Below, one piece after another: positions 27,430-35,758 of a DNA stretch of 48,298 nucleotides. Origin of the DNA: Synechococcus sp. SP2 MAG (lineage in GTDB: Bacteria; Cyanobacteriota; Cyanobacteriia; PCC-6307; Cyanobiaceae); the NCBI GenBank assembly GCA_030756895.1, contig JAVBIX010000063.1:44281-92578 (forward strand), in the 5' to 3' direction. A model generated the notes under the pieces. That model made no database searches. It saw only the letters and a list, made by a program, of their open reading frames with translations, and was not told the DNA's origin. A program made the position numbers and the translations under genes. Every line of letters begins with the position of its first letter. Within the stretch, counting starts at the first letter, position 1.

Positions 27430-28026
27430 ATGCTCTTGGTTATCGATAACTACGACAGTTTCACCTTCAACCTGGTGCAATACCTGGGGGAACTCGCCAG
27501 CCAGTTCCCGGTTGCGACCGATTGTCGTGTCGAGCGAAACGACGCTCTCACCATTGAGGAAATTCGCGACCTCAATCCATCCGCCATTTTGCTTTCACCT
27601 GGCCCAGGCGATCCGGATCAAGCCGGTGTTTGCCTCGAGGTCTTACGCCAACTCTCACCCACCATTCCAACTCTCGGTGTGTGCCTCGGGCATCAGTCAC
27701 TCGCTCAGGCTTACGGCGGACGCGTTGTGAGAGCCAGAGAACTGATGCATGGGAAAACATCTCCTGTTCAGCATCGCGGTGAAGGCGTCTTCGCCGGGCT
27801 CCCCCAACCCCTTACTGCGACCCGCTATCACAGCCTGATTGCTGAACGAGAAACGCTTCCTGAGTGCCTTGAAGTCACCGCCTGGCTGGATGACGGAACG
27901 ATCATGGGGCTGCGCCATCGCGACTACCCCCACCTACAGGGGGTGCAGTTCCATCCGGAGAGCGTGCTCACAGAAGCAGGGCACCAGCTGCTGGCCAACT
28001 TCCTGCGTCAAGCAGAGCCCCAGTGA
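27430..28026 (+). CDS. trpG: Anthranilate/aminodeoxychorismate synthase glutamine amidotransferase subunit
   Basis: A class I glutamine amidotransferase of 198 residues: [35 protein letters not shown] (oxyanion region), the catalytic Cys in [17 protein letters not shown], and the His/Glu of [16 protein letters not shown]. It supplies ammonia for anthranilate (TrpE) and perhaps p-aminobenzoate synthesis; one subunit often serves both. The open frame extends far upstream through dgkA in another frame, but ATG 27430 gives the standard N-terminus. The partner is not in this window. Confidence 0.94.
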   Translation: MLLVIDNYDSFTFNLVQYLGELASQFPVATDCRVERNDALTIEEIRDLNPSAILLSPGPGDPDQAGVCLEVLRQLSPTIPTLGVCLGHQSLAQAYGGRVVRARELMHGKTSPVQHRGEGVFAGLPQPLTATRYHSLIAERETLPECLEVTAWLDDGTIMGLRHRDYPHLQGVQFHPESVLTEAGHQLLANFLRQAEPQ

Positions 28027-28063
28027 CATCACTGCTAACTTCCTGAGCAAAAGACGATCAACA

Positions 28064-28801
28064 ATGTCGGTCCACGAACGGGTTCAGAGTCTTTTCAGCC
28101 TTGTTGTGAGTGGTTCAGCTCTGCTGGCGATCGGAACGGTTGCTCCCGTTCGGGCCGCGGGCGTCTCAGTAATCAATTACGGCCATAGCGCCTTGCTGAT
28201 CCGCGGAGGCGGCAAATCCGTGATGGTGAATCCGTTTCGGGCCGTGGGCTGCGCCAAAGGGCTCGCTGAACCTCGCGTGAACGCAACAGTGATCCTTGCC
28301 AGTTCGGAATTACCCGATGAAGGGGCCCGCATCGGAGGCGGCACCTACCTGGCCAAACCAGGTTCGTATCGAGTCGGCGGACTCAAGATCGAAGGGTTCG
28401 CAGCTCCCCATGACCGGGTGGGTGGCCGTCGCTTTGGCCAAGCCACGGTGTGGCGCTGGCAACAGGCAGGCCTCAGCTTTGCCCATCTCGGAGGCACCGC
28501 CGCCACACTCAGCGGTGAGGACAAAGTGCTTCTCGGTCGCCCCGATGTCTTAATCATCGGCGTCGGAGGCGGCGGCAAGGTTTACAACGGAGAGGAGGCG
28601 GCGAAGGTGGTGCGTGAACTCAATCCCCGCAGGGTGATTCCAGTTCAATACGTCAATGGGGAAGCTCCTATCGGCTGTGACCTCGGCGGAGTCCAGCCTT
28701 TTTTGGATGCGATGTCCGGTACAAAGGTGCGCAAGGTGGGGCCAAACCTCAACCTGCCGGGAACCCTCGGTGACAACACCGTGATCGATGTGATGCGTTG
28801 A
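28064..28801 (+). CDS. Exported metallo-beta-lactamase-fold protein lacking zinc ligands
   Basis: A 245-residue protein with a signal peptide (SLVVSGSALLAIGTVAPVRAA). The body resembles UlaG-type hydrolases: VINYGHSALLIRGGGKSVMVNPF, PHDRVGG at 115, the buried FAHLGG, DVLIIGVGGGG and RRVIPVQY. At each usual ligand the residue differs: the HxHxDH loop is ASSELPDEG (residues 79-87), DPF is NPF, the GD after the strand is GG, and P-x-H is PVQ. It is probably non-catalytic or uses another chemistry. Last gene of the prfB unit, 37 bases after trpG; convergent with the asparaginase. Confidence 0.82.
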   Translation: MSVHERVQSLFSLVVSGSALLAIGTVAPVRAAGVSVINYGHSALLIRGGGKSVMVNPFRAVGCAKGLAEPRVNATVILASSELPDEGARIGGGTYLAKPGSYRVGGLKIEGFAAPHDRVGGRRFGQATVWRWQQAGLSFAHLGGTAATLSGEDKVLLGRPDVLIIGVGGGGKVYNGEEAAKVVRELNPRRVIPVQYVNGEAPIGCDLGGVQPFLDAMSGTKVRKVGPNLNLPGTLGDNTVIDVMR

Positions 28802-28828
28802 TCGGGCTTGGCGCTTAGCCCTCGATCA
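28799..28828. terminator. Stem-loop spanning the stops of two convergent genes
   Basis: TGATCGGGCT pairs with AGCCC-TC-GATCA with a 2-base bulge and an 8-base loop. It includes the stop of the lactamase-fold gene and reaches into the asparaginase 3' end. There is no T-run, so it is at best a weak bidirectional or 3'-end-stabilising structure. Confidence 0.4.
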
Positions 28829-29831
28829 TCGTCATCGATGCCAACAGGTCTGAAAGCTCGGCTCGCTCCATCCCAGCGATCAAGGCCAAAAGGAGCAGAA
28901 TTCTCGCCTTCTGAGGACTGAGTGTTCCTGCCGGCAACAAACCAAGCTCATCCTGCAGCGCACAGGAATGAACAGGCCCGCTACCGCAACGACTCGCGCG
29001 CAGCATCAGGGGCAACACACCAGGCCAGGCTTTGATGGCTTCACGCTCCCCCGCAGATAACTGACCGGCCCCGGTGCCGGTCCATACCAACCCCTTCACC
29101 CCTGCGTGAAAGAGGGCCGAAACCATGGCCAATGGAGGATCCACACAGCCATAAAGAATGGCCACTTCGGGCCATTGGGCTGGCAAGACAAGCGTGGCGA
29201 ACGGAACGGATCGGGCCCCGGATGCCACGGGCAAGTGCACTCCGCTGTCATCCACCCAGCCCAGGGGGCCCAAATCTGGACTTTGAAAAGCACCCACACC
29301 TTGGGTGGCCACCTTGGTGACAGCCCTGGCTCCATGGATCTTGCCATCCATCACCACAAGCACCCCGTGCCCGCAGGCTTGTGGGCTCCGTGCCACTTGC
29401 ACCGCTTGAAACAGATTCAGCGGACCATCGGCACTGAGGGCTGTGGCCGGACGCATCGCTCCCACCAACACCACGGGCCGCGGATCATCAATCAGCAGCT
29501 CCAACAACCAGGCGGTTTCTTCCAAAGTGTTGGTGCCATGGGTGATCACCACTCCCTCCAGTTCAGGGGACTGAGCAAAAGCCTCACGGATTCGCTTCAC
29601 CAGCTGGATCCAATGCTGAAACTGCAGATCAGCACTATCCAGGTTGGTGAGTTGTTCCACCTGAATCTGGGCCACCTCCTGCAGCTGCGGCAGCTCCTGG
29701 AGTAGCTCCGATCCCGCCATCGTCCCCGCGGTGTAGGCGTTGAGGGAGGTGCTGTTGGCAGCACGCCCGGCAATCGTTCCGCCCGTGGCAAGCAGGAGCA
29801 ACTGCGGGGCTGATGCGGACTGATCGACCAT
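28815..29831 (-). CDS. L-asparaginase
   Basis: A 338-residue asparaginase/glutaminase-fold enzyme hydrolysing Asn to Asp. The two catalytic Thr motifs are present: LLLLATGGTIAGRAANS near the N-terminus and GVVITHGTNTLEETAWLLELL near residue 95. VVLVGAMRPATALSADGPLNLFQA and the conserved Lys in AVTKVATQGVGAF follow. No signal peptide, so it is probably cytosolic. The start ATG at 29831 shares its A with the hisC stop (TGATG). Last gene of the minus-strand run from mnmE. Confidence 0.93.
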   Translation of the reverse strand: MVDQSASAPQLLLLATGGTIAGRAANSTSLNAYTAGTMAGSELLQELPQLQEVAQIQVEQLTNLDSADLQFQHWIQLVKRIREAFAQSPELEGVVITHGTNTLEETAWLLELLIDDPRPVVLVGAMRPATALSADGPLNLFQAVQVARSPQACGHGVLVVMDGKIHGARAVTKVATQGVGAFQSPDLGPLGWVDDSGVHLPVASGARSVPFATLVLPAQWPEVAILYGCVDPPLAMVSALFHAGVKGLVWTGTGAGQLSAGEREAIKAWPGVLPLMLRASRCGSGPVHSCALQDELGLLPAGTLSPQKARILLLLALIAGMERAELSDLLASMTMIEG

Positions 29832-30952
29832 CAAGACTTTGAATCGATCGCTTGATAAGCCTGCCAAAAGCGCTGCATCTGCTCAGTGGTGCCAATGCTG
29901 ATGCGCAGCGAACCATCGATCTGGGGCTTCCCAGCCATCGATCTCACCAAAATCCCCGCCGCCCGCAGCTCGACTTCAACAGCTTCAGACGAACGACGAG
30001 GCCATAGCAACAGGTAGTTGCCGCCGGCCACATGGTGAACGACACTATTACGCGTCAGATGCGAAACGATCAAGTTACGGGCGCGTATCACCTCATCGAC
30101 ATAAGCGTCGGTATAAGGCTGATCATTCAAGGCCGCCATCGCCGCCGTGACAGCCAAACTATTGACGTCATAGGGGCCAGTCACCCTGCCGACCCGGTCC
30201 ACGACATCGGGATGGCCAAGGGCAAACCCGATTCGCAAGCCGGCAAGGCCAGCGGTTTTCGCCAACGACCGGAGCACGAGCAGATTGGGAACGGCGCAAA
30301 AATCAACCGACGGCAAGACGCTGTCTCCTGTGAACGCCTCATACAACTCATCCACCACGACAAGCGTTTCAGGCGCCGCAGCCGCAAGGCCCAACACTTG
30401 ATCCGCCGGCAAGCGCGTTCCCGTGGGGTTGTTTGGATTGCACAGCATCAAGATGCGCGGCTTGCGCAATAAGGCGGCACGAATCGCCGCCAGCGGGAAC
30501 ACAAACCCGGGCAGCTCGTGGGGCACGGCCTCGATCGCCATCCCCTGCATTCCCGCACAGGGGGCGTAATACCCAAAGGTGGGACTGGTGGTCAGCAGCG
30601 TGTCACCGGCCGCGCCATAGGCATGAATGACCGCATGGATCGCAGCATCGACCCCGTTAAACAACCCAACGTGCGCAGTCGTTAATGCAGAGGCCAAACC
30701 TGCTGGCGACGACTCGAGATTGGTAATTAGGGCTTCCCGAAGGCCGTCGTATTCGGGATAAATCGCGATCTGATCAGTCGAGAAAGCTCGGATCGCCTCC
30801 GTGACCTTTGGGCTGGGTCCAAGCGTGTTTTCGTTGAAATCAAGCCGCAACAAACCTCTTCGCCCCTCTAGGGGAGCGCTGTATCCCTTGAGCTGCTCAA
30901 CCTCTGGCCGAGCGCGCGGTGCATCGCGTTGAGAGTGTCCGCTCACAGCCAA
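29831..30952 (-). CDS. hisC: Histidinol-phosphate aminotransferase (HisC family)
   Basis: A fold-type I PLP aminotransferase of 373 residues. LLRLDFNENTLGPSPKV, ILMLCNPNNPTGTRLPADQVL, VVVDELYEAFTG, the PLP Lys in LLVLRSLAKTAGLAGLRIGFALG, and the C-terminal GILVRSM plus SLRISIGTTEQM arginine are all visible. It makes histidinol phosphate in histidine synthesis; some relatives act on other amino acids, so the substrate is inferred. It is 75 bases downstream of argS and translationally linked to the asparaginase. Confidence 0.9.
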   Translation of the reverse strand: MAVSGHSQRDAPRARPEVEQLKGYSAPLEGRRGLLRLDFNENTLGPSPKVTEAIRAFSTDQIAIYPEYDGLREALITNLESSPAGLASALTTAHVGLFNGVDAAIHAVIHAYGAAGDTLLTTSPTFGYYAPCAGMQGMAIEAVPHELPGFVFPLAAIRAALLRKPRILMLCNPNNPTGTRLPADQVLGLAAAAPETLVVVDELYEAFTGDSVLPSVDFCAVPNLLVLRSLAKTAGLAGLRIGFALGHPDVVDRVGRVTGPYDVNSLAVTAAMAALNDQPYTDAYVDEVIRARNLIVSHLTRNSVVHHVAGGNYLLLWPRRSSEAVEVELRAAGILVRSMAGKPQIDGSLRISIGTTEQMQRFWQAYQAIDSKS

Positions 30953-31027
30953 TCCCCAGTCACCAAACGATCAAAGCCTGACGGCAAATTCGAACCACAG
31001 CACCTGCACTTGCCAGTCATGGTGTCA

Positions 31028-32800
31028 CTACATCCGCTCCAACGTGGCAATGCCCAAAAGTCCCAATCCTGATTTGAGGGTATCGGCAGTGAGACGGCAC
31101 AACGCCAAACGGGATGACAGGGACGTGCTCTCAGCCTTGAGCACTGGAACCTGGTCGTAGAAACGATTGAACACTTGCGATAACTCGAACAAATAACTGC
31201 AGAGACGATTGGGCAGCAACTCCTCCTCCACCTCGGCGATCACCGCATCGAATTTGAGCAGTTCCCGCACTAGGGACCACTCCTGTGGCTCGCTGAACTG
31301 CAGCATTCCTGCCTCGGCCTCAAGATCGCCACCCTTGCGCGCAATGCCCGCAATTCGCACCACCGCATACAGCAGATAGGGGGCTGTGTTGCCTTGCAAG
31401 GCCAGCATGCGATCAAAGCTGAACTGGTAATTGGTGATCCGGTTCTGACTGAGGTCCGCGTACTTCACAGCCGCGAGCCCCACCGTGCCAGCCACGTGCT
31501 CGATAAAGCTCTCATCCTCCTCACGCCCCTCCTCCTCCAAGCGCCGGCGTAAATCGGCTTCTGAGCGTTCCACCGCTTCGTCGAGCAGATCGCGCAGCCG
31601 AACCGTGTCACCCGAACGGGTTTTAAGTTTCTTGCCGTCTTCGCCCTGGACCAGCCCGAAGGGCACATGCTCCAGTCGGCCGCCCTCTGGGATCCAATTC
31701 GCCCGTTTCGCCACTTGAAACACACCAGCGAAATGATTCGCCTGCCCCGCATCGGTCACGTAAATCACGCGGTGCGCACCATCTCCATCCGAGGCCAGCG
31801 CAAAGCGATAACGGATCGCTGCAAGGTCGGTGGTGGCGTAATTGAAACCACCATCACTCTTGCGAACAATCACCGGCAAGGGCTTGCCATCCTTCCCGTT
31901 CACGCCCTCAAGGAAGACACACTCCGCACCGTCATCGGTGACGAGCAAGCCAGCCTCCTGCAGGCCACTGAGGACTGACGCCAAATAGGGGTTGTAGAAC
32001 GATTCACCTCGTTCGCTCAGTCGAATATCAAGCCTGTCGTAAATCTTCTGGAACTCGCGCCGCGACTGGTCGCAAAGCAATCCCCACGCCTTCAGTGACA
32101 CCGGATCCCCGCTCTGAAGCTTCACCACCTCTTCGCGGGAGGTGGTCTGAAAGGCCTCGTCGTCGTCGAAACGCTTCTTGGCCTCGCGATAAAAAGCCAC
32201 CAAATCACCAAGGTCAACCGCATCGGCCCTATTGAGGGTCTCGGGGGCCACCTGTTTGAGATGGGTGATCAGCATTCCGAACTGCGTTCCCCAATCACCC
32301 ACATGGTTGAGGCGCAGCACCCGATGGCCGCGGAATTCGAGCACCCGAGCCAGAGAATCGCCAATGATCGTGGAGCGCAGATGGCCAACGTGCATCTCCT
32401 TGGCGATGTTGGGGCTTGAAAAATCCACCACCACCGCTGCATCGTTTTGCACCTCAGGCACGCCCAGGCGCGGATCGCCAAGCCGTGCTGAAACCTCAGC
32501 CGCTAAGCGCTCCGGCCGAATGGTGAGGTTGATAAATCCAGGGCCAGCGATCTGGGGCTCTAAACACAGGTCGGTGAACGCTGGGTCCACCTGAAGAGCT
32601 TCCACTATCGCCCCGGCAATTTGGCGAGGAGCTTGCTTGAGAGGTTTGGCCAAGGGCAGGGCGCCATTGGCCTGGAAATCACCAAATTCCGGCTTGCTCG
32701 CCGGCGCCAACTGGGGATCGAGCAGCGCATCCACCTCCGGGAAGGCCCGCTGCATCGCCTCACGCAACTGGGCTTCAAGGGCGTTGGCGATGCGCAGCAT
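31028..32800 (-). CDS. argS: Arginyl-tRNA synthetase
   Basis: Class I synthetase of 590 residues. The N-terminal Add-1 domain ([33 protein letters not shown]) precedes the HIGH-type motif [15 protein letters not shown] in [35 protein letters not shown] holds the KMSK-like loop, and the helical anticodon domain ends [15 protein letters not shown], whose final Met is typical. Full length. It lies between nadC (32 bases upstream) and hisC. Confidence 0.97.
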   Translation of the reverse strand: MLRIANALEAQLREAMQRAFPEVDALLDPQLAPASKPEFGDFQANGALPLAKPLKQAPRQIAGAIVEALQVDPAFTDLCLEPQIAGPGFINLTIRPERLAAEVSARLGDPRLGVPEVQNDAAVVVDFSSPNIAKEMHVGHLRSTIIGDSLARVLEFRGHRVLRLNHVGDWGTQFGMLITHLKQVAPETLNRADAVDLGDLVAFYREAKKRFDDDEAFQTTSREEVVKLQSGDPVSLKAWGLLCDQSRREFQKIYDRLDIRLSERGESFYNPYLASVLSGLQEAGLLVTDDGAECVFLEGVNGKDGKPLPVIVRKSDGGFNYATTDLAAIRYRFALASDGDGAHRVIYVTDAGQANHFAGVFQVAKRANWIPEGGRLEHVPFGLVQGEDGKKLKTRSGDTVRLRDLLDEAVERSEADLRRRLEEEGREEDESFIEHVAGTVGLAAVKYADLSQNRITNYQFSFDRMLALQGNTAPYLLYAVVRIAGIARKGGDLEAEAGMLQFSEPQEWSLVRELLKFDAVIAEVEEELLPNRLCSYLFELSQVFNRFYDQVPVLKAESTSLSSRLALCRLTADTLKSGLGLLGIATLERM

Positions 32801-32832
32801 GAAAGGCAGCAGTGAACGAATTCAAGTCCTGA

Positions 32833-33723
32833 TCATCCCTCGGCGGGGGAGAAGCGCATGCTCAGATCCAGCCAGAAGCTGCGGGTCATTGGCGCACTAG
32901 TTGAAATCAAATCCACCCCGGTTGCGGCATAAGCCCTCAACTCTGAGGGCTGGATACCAGAGGCCTCCAGAACGACCGGAGAACCACTAAGCCGAGCCTT
33001 TGCCTCAGATCGCAGCTGGGGCACCAACCCGATCAACTCCTCTGGAGTGAACTCATCCAGCAACACACCATCAGCGCCTTCAGCCACCGCTGCACGGGCC
33101 TCCTCAGCGGTTTCCGCCTCAACAATCACCCGTGAGGGCCAAGGGGCCTCGGCCCTCACGGCCTTGATGGCAGCCGAGACACCACCAGCCCAAGCCAAAT
33201 GATTTTCCTTGAGCATGGCGGCATCGTCCAGACCCATCCGGTGGTTGATTCCCCCACCGCAACGAACGGCATATTTTTCCAGATCCCGAAGCCCAGGCGT
33301 GGTTTTACGGGTATCTGCCAACTGAACACCACTGCCCTCGAGCTCCGCCACCAAAGCTGCTGTTTCTGTTGCGATACCCGACAGCCGCATCGCCAAATTG
33401 AGTGCCGTGCGTTCCATCGCCACCAACATCTCCGCCGGTCCAGATAGTTCCAAGAGCCGATCCCCAGCCGCAATGGGTGCACCATCACAAACCAGCAGTT
33501 GAAGCTCCACCTGATGCCCAGCAGGTCCAACCAGCTCAGATAGCAGCGGCTTTAAAAGAACACCTCCACAAAACACACCGTTGGCTTTGGCGAGCCAATG
33601 CGCCTCGCCAACTTGTCCTCGCAGCGCAGGCGCAGAAAGATCTCCGCGGCCCAGATCCTCCTGCAACCATTCGCCTAGCTTGCGACGAAGCCCCGGGGTT
33701 ATTGCCAGCGTGCTGGACGCCAT
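32833..33723 (-). CDS. nadC: Nicotinate-nucleotide pyrophosphorylase (carboxylating)
   Basis: Quinolinate phosphoribosyltransferase of NAD synthesis, 296 residues. It has EDLGRGDLSAPAL, AERTALNLAMRLSGIAT-type helix (ALNLAMRLSGIATETA), LADTRKTTPGLRDLEKYAVRCGGGINHRMGLDDAAMLKENHL with the PRPP/quinolinate-binding basic residues, VIVEAETAEEA, VLLDEFTPEEL, and LEASGIQPSELRAYAATGVDLIS. Full length. Between mnmE (70 bases upstream) and argS. Confidence 0.96.
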   Translation of the reverse strand: MASSTLAITPGLRRKLGEWLQEDLGRGDLSAPALRGQVGEAHWLAKANGVFCGGVLLKPLLSELVGPAGHQVELQLLVCDGAPIAAGDRLLELSGPAEMLVAMERTALNLAMRLSGIATETAALVAELEGSGVQLADTRKTTPGLRDLEKYAVRCGGGINHRMGLDDAAMLKENHLAWAGGVSAAIKAVRAEAPWPSRVIVEAETAEEARAAVAEGADGVLLDEFTPEELIGLVPQLRSEAKARLSGSPVVLEASGIQPSELRAYAATGVDLISTSAPMTRSFWLDLSMRFSPAEG

Positions 33724-33793
33724 CAGAGAAGCTGCACAGAAGTCTCTTCATGATGATCCGCAATCCTGCGATCGATACCAGAGGGCATCGGGA

Positions 33794-35173
33794 TCACTTG
33801 CCGATGCAGAAGCGAGAAAAGATCCGGTCCAACACCGACTCCGTGAGTTGTTCGCCTGTGATCTCACCCAAGCTGCGAATCGCCTGACGCAAATCAATCG
33901 TCCAAAAATCCCAAGGGAGACCATCGGCCGCCACCTGCTCACTGCGGGCTAAGGCCTCAGCCGCAGTGTCCGCCAAATCGGATTGACGCTGATTCAAGGC
34001 CAAGAGCAGAGGCTGTTCACTCAAGGCACCACAACGCTCCAATACGGCACGCACTAGGGCCTGTTCCCCGTCTCCAGTGACCGCGCTGAGGCGCACATCG
34101 GCAACCGACGCAACCTCCACATCAGCGTCAAGATGAAGGTCTGCTTTGTTGCCGACCCGTAGGCAGGGAACCTCCTCAGGGATCAGGGCGAACAAGGCCT
34201 GATCAGCATCCGACCAACCCTGGGCGAGATCAAACAACAGCAGCACGAGATCGGCACTCGCCAGGGCGTCGCGGCTGCGAGCAATCCCCAACTGCTCCAC
34301 GGCATCAGTGGTTGCCCTGATCCCTGCGGTATCCAACAGGGTGATCGGTACGCCTTCAAGCACGATCTCACTTTCCAGTAAATCCCGCGTGGTGCCTGGC
34401 AAATCGGTCACGATCGCCCGCTCCCGGCGACTCAACAGGTTGAGTAAGGAGCTTTTTCCCACGTTTGGCCGGCCCACAAGCGCCACCCTCAATCCATGGC
34501 GCACAACAGATCCCCGCTCGCCATCAGCCACGAGCGCGAGCAACTCCAGGCGAACAGCTTGCAGCTCCTGCAAGAGCGCCTCACCACTTAAGGGAGGCAG
34601 ATCCTCTTCAAAGTCCACCCGGGCCTCCAACTCACTGAGCTGATCAAGCAAACGCTCCCGCAAGGCCACCATTTTTTTTTGGATCCCGCCATCGAGACCG
34701 GCCATCGCCAACTGCGCTGCCCGCTGGCTGCGCGCTCCCACCAGATCACTAATCGCTTCCGCCCGGGTGAGATCAAGACGGCCATTCAGCACCGCGCGTT
34801 GGCTGAATTCACCGGGCAGGGCCCGACGCACGCCTGGCTGCTCCAAGACGCGTGCCAAGACCTGCTGCACAGCGATCACACCGCCGTGACAATGAATCTC
34901 GACCACGTCTTCTCCGGTGAAACTGCGGGGCGCCAACATCACCAGCACCAGCACCTCATCGAGCCGTTCCACACCACCGGCAGCCACAACATGGCCATAC
35001 AGAACCCGGTGGCTGTGCCAAACCTGTTGGCCAGGAATCACCGTGATCGCGTCAACAGCGTGCACAGCACTGGGACCCGACAACCGAATCACGGCGATGC
35101 CACCCTGCCCCGGTGCCACAGCGGTAGCGATCGCAGCGATCGAAAGCTCCTGATCTGGCCCAATCCCCGACAT
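33794..35173 (-). CDS. mnmE: tRNA uridine-5-carboxymethylaminomethyl(34) GTPase
   Basis: MnmE (TrmE), which with MnmG modifies the wobble uridine of several tRNAs. 459 residues from ATG 35173. The formyl-THF domain shows IAAIATAVAPGQGGIAVIRLSG and VLVLVMLAPRSFTGEDVVEIHCHGG; the central helical domain holds ALPGEFSQRAVLNGRLDLTRAEAISDL. The inserted GTPase has VALVGRPNVGKSSLLNLL, VTDLPGTTRD and RVGNKADL, and the C-terminal catalytic CIGK ends the protein. A nine-base A-run on the coding strand lies at 34672-34680. First gene of the nadC-argS-hisC-asparaginase run. Confidence 0.97.
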   Translation of the reverse strand: MSGIGPDQELSIAAIATAVAPGQGGIAVIRLSGPSAVHAVDAITVIPGQQVWHSHRVLYGHVVAAGGVERLDEVLVLVMLAPRSFTGEDVVEIHCHGGVIAVQQVLARVLEQPGVRRALPGEFSQRAVLNGRLDLTRAEAISDLVGARSQRAAQLAMAGLDGGIQKKMVALRERLLDQLSELEARVDFEEDLPPLSGEALLQELQAVRLELLALVADGERGSVVRHGLRVALVGRPNVGKSSLLNLLSRRERAIVTDLPGTTRDLLESEIVLEGVPITLLDTAGIRATTDAVEQLGIARSRDALASADLVLLLFDLAQGWSDADQALFALIPEEVPCLRVGNKADLHLDADVEVASVADVRLSAVTGDGEQALVRAVLERCGALSEQPLLLALNQRQSDLADTAAEALARSEQVAADGLPWDFWTIDLRQAIRSLGEITGEQLTESVLDRIFSRFCIGK

Positions 35174-35253
35174 TCCCCGATCCCTGCCGCCATCACGCAC
35201 TCCTTCCTACGATCCCGATGCTTCCTCAGCCGCACTAGCGGTCAGCAGTTTCG

Positions 35254-35742
35254 ATGAAGCGGTTGCGGAACAAATTGCAGCGACGCTTGAACCGATGGCT
35301 GCAGTGGATCTGGCAGCAGGAGGGAACCCCTGGCCAACGCGCCCGCGGACTGGCCGCAGGGGTATTTTGCGGCTGCTTTCCCTTTTTTGGATTTCAAACC
35401 CTGCTGGGAATTGGCTTGGCCAGCGTTGTGCGCGGCAACCATTTGCTCGCCGCCGCAGGCACCTGGATCAGCAACCCGTTCACATACATCCCGCTGTTTT
35501 GGTTCAACTACCGCTTAGGGGCACTCATCCTTGGTGAAGGAGCTGGCTGGCCAGGGCTCAACAATCTCAATCAAGAACTGCTCGCCACAGCGGGGTGGGA
35601 TGTGATGAGCCGACTCTTGCTCGGCTCCAGCTTGACCGGAGCCGTGTTTGGTGGCCTGAGCTGGTGGCTCACCCTTTACTGCCTGCAACCCCAACAAGTC
35701 GGCGGCACAAACCCTCGCCATCGAAAGCATGGGCGCAGGTAA
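35254..35742 (+). CDS. DUF2062 membrane protein
   Basis: A 162-residue protein with a basic N-terminus (KRLRNKLQRRLNRWLQWI), then the DUF2062 core: GTPGQRARGLAAGVFCGCFPFFGFQTLLGIGLASVVRGNHLLAAAGTWISNPFTYIPLFWFNYRLG, and one more C-terminal hydrophobic segment. The function is unknown. It diverges from mnmE by 80 bases and converges with selO across 16 bases. Confidence 0.88.
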   Translation: MKRLRNKLQRRLNRWLQWIWQQEGTPGQRARGLAAGVFCGCFPFFGFQTLLGIGLASVVRGNHLLAAAGTWISNPFTYIPLFWFNYRLGALILGEGAGWPGLNNLNQELLATAGWDVMSRLLLGSSLTGAVFGGLSWWLTLYCLQPQQVGGTNPRHRKHGRR

Positions 35743-35758
35743 CACCTTTAGTGCGTTC

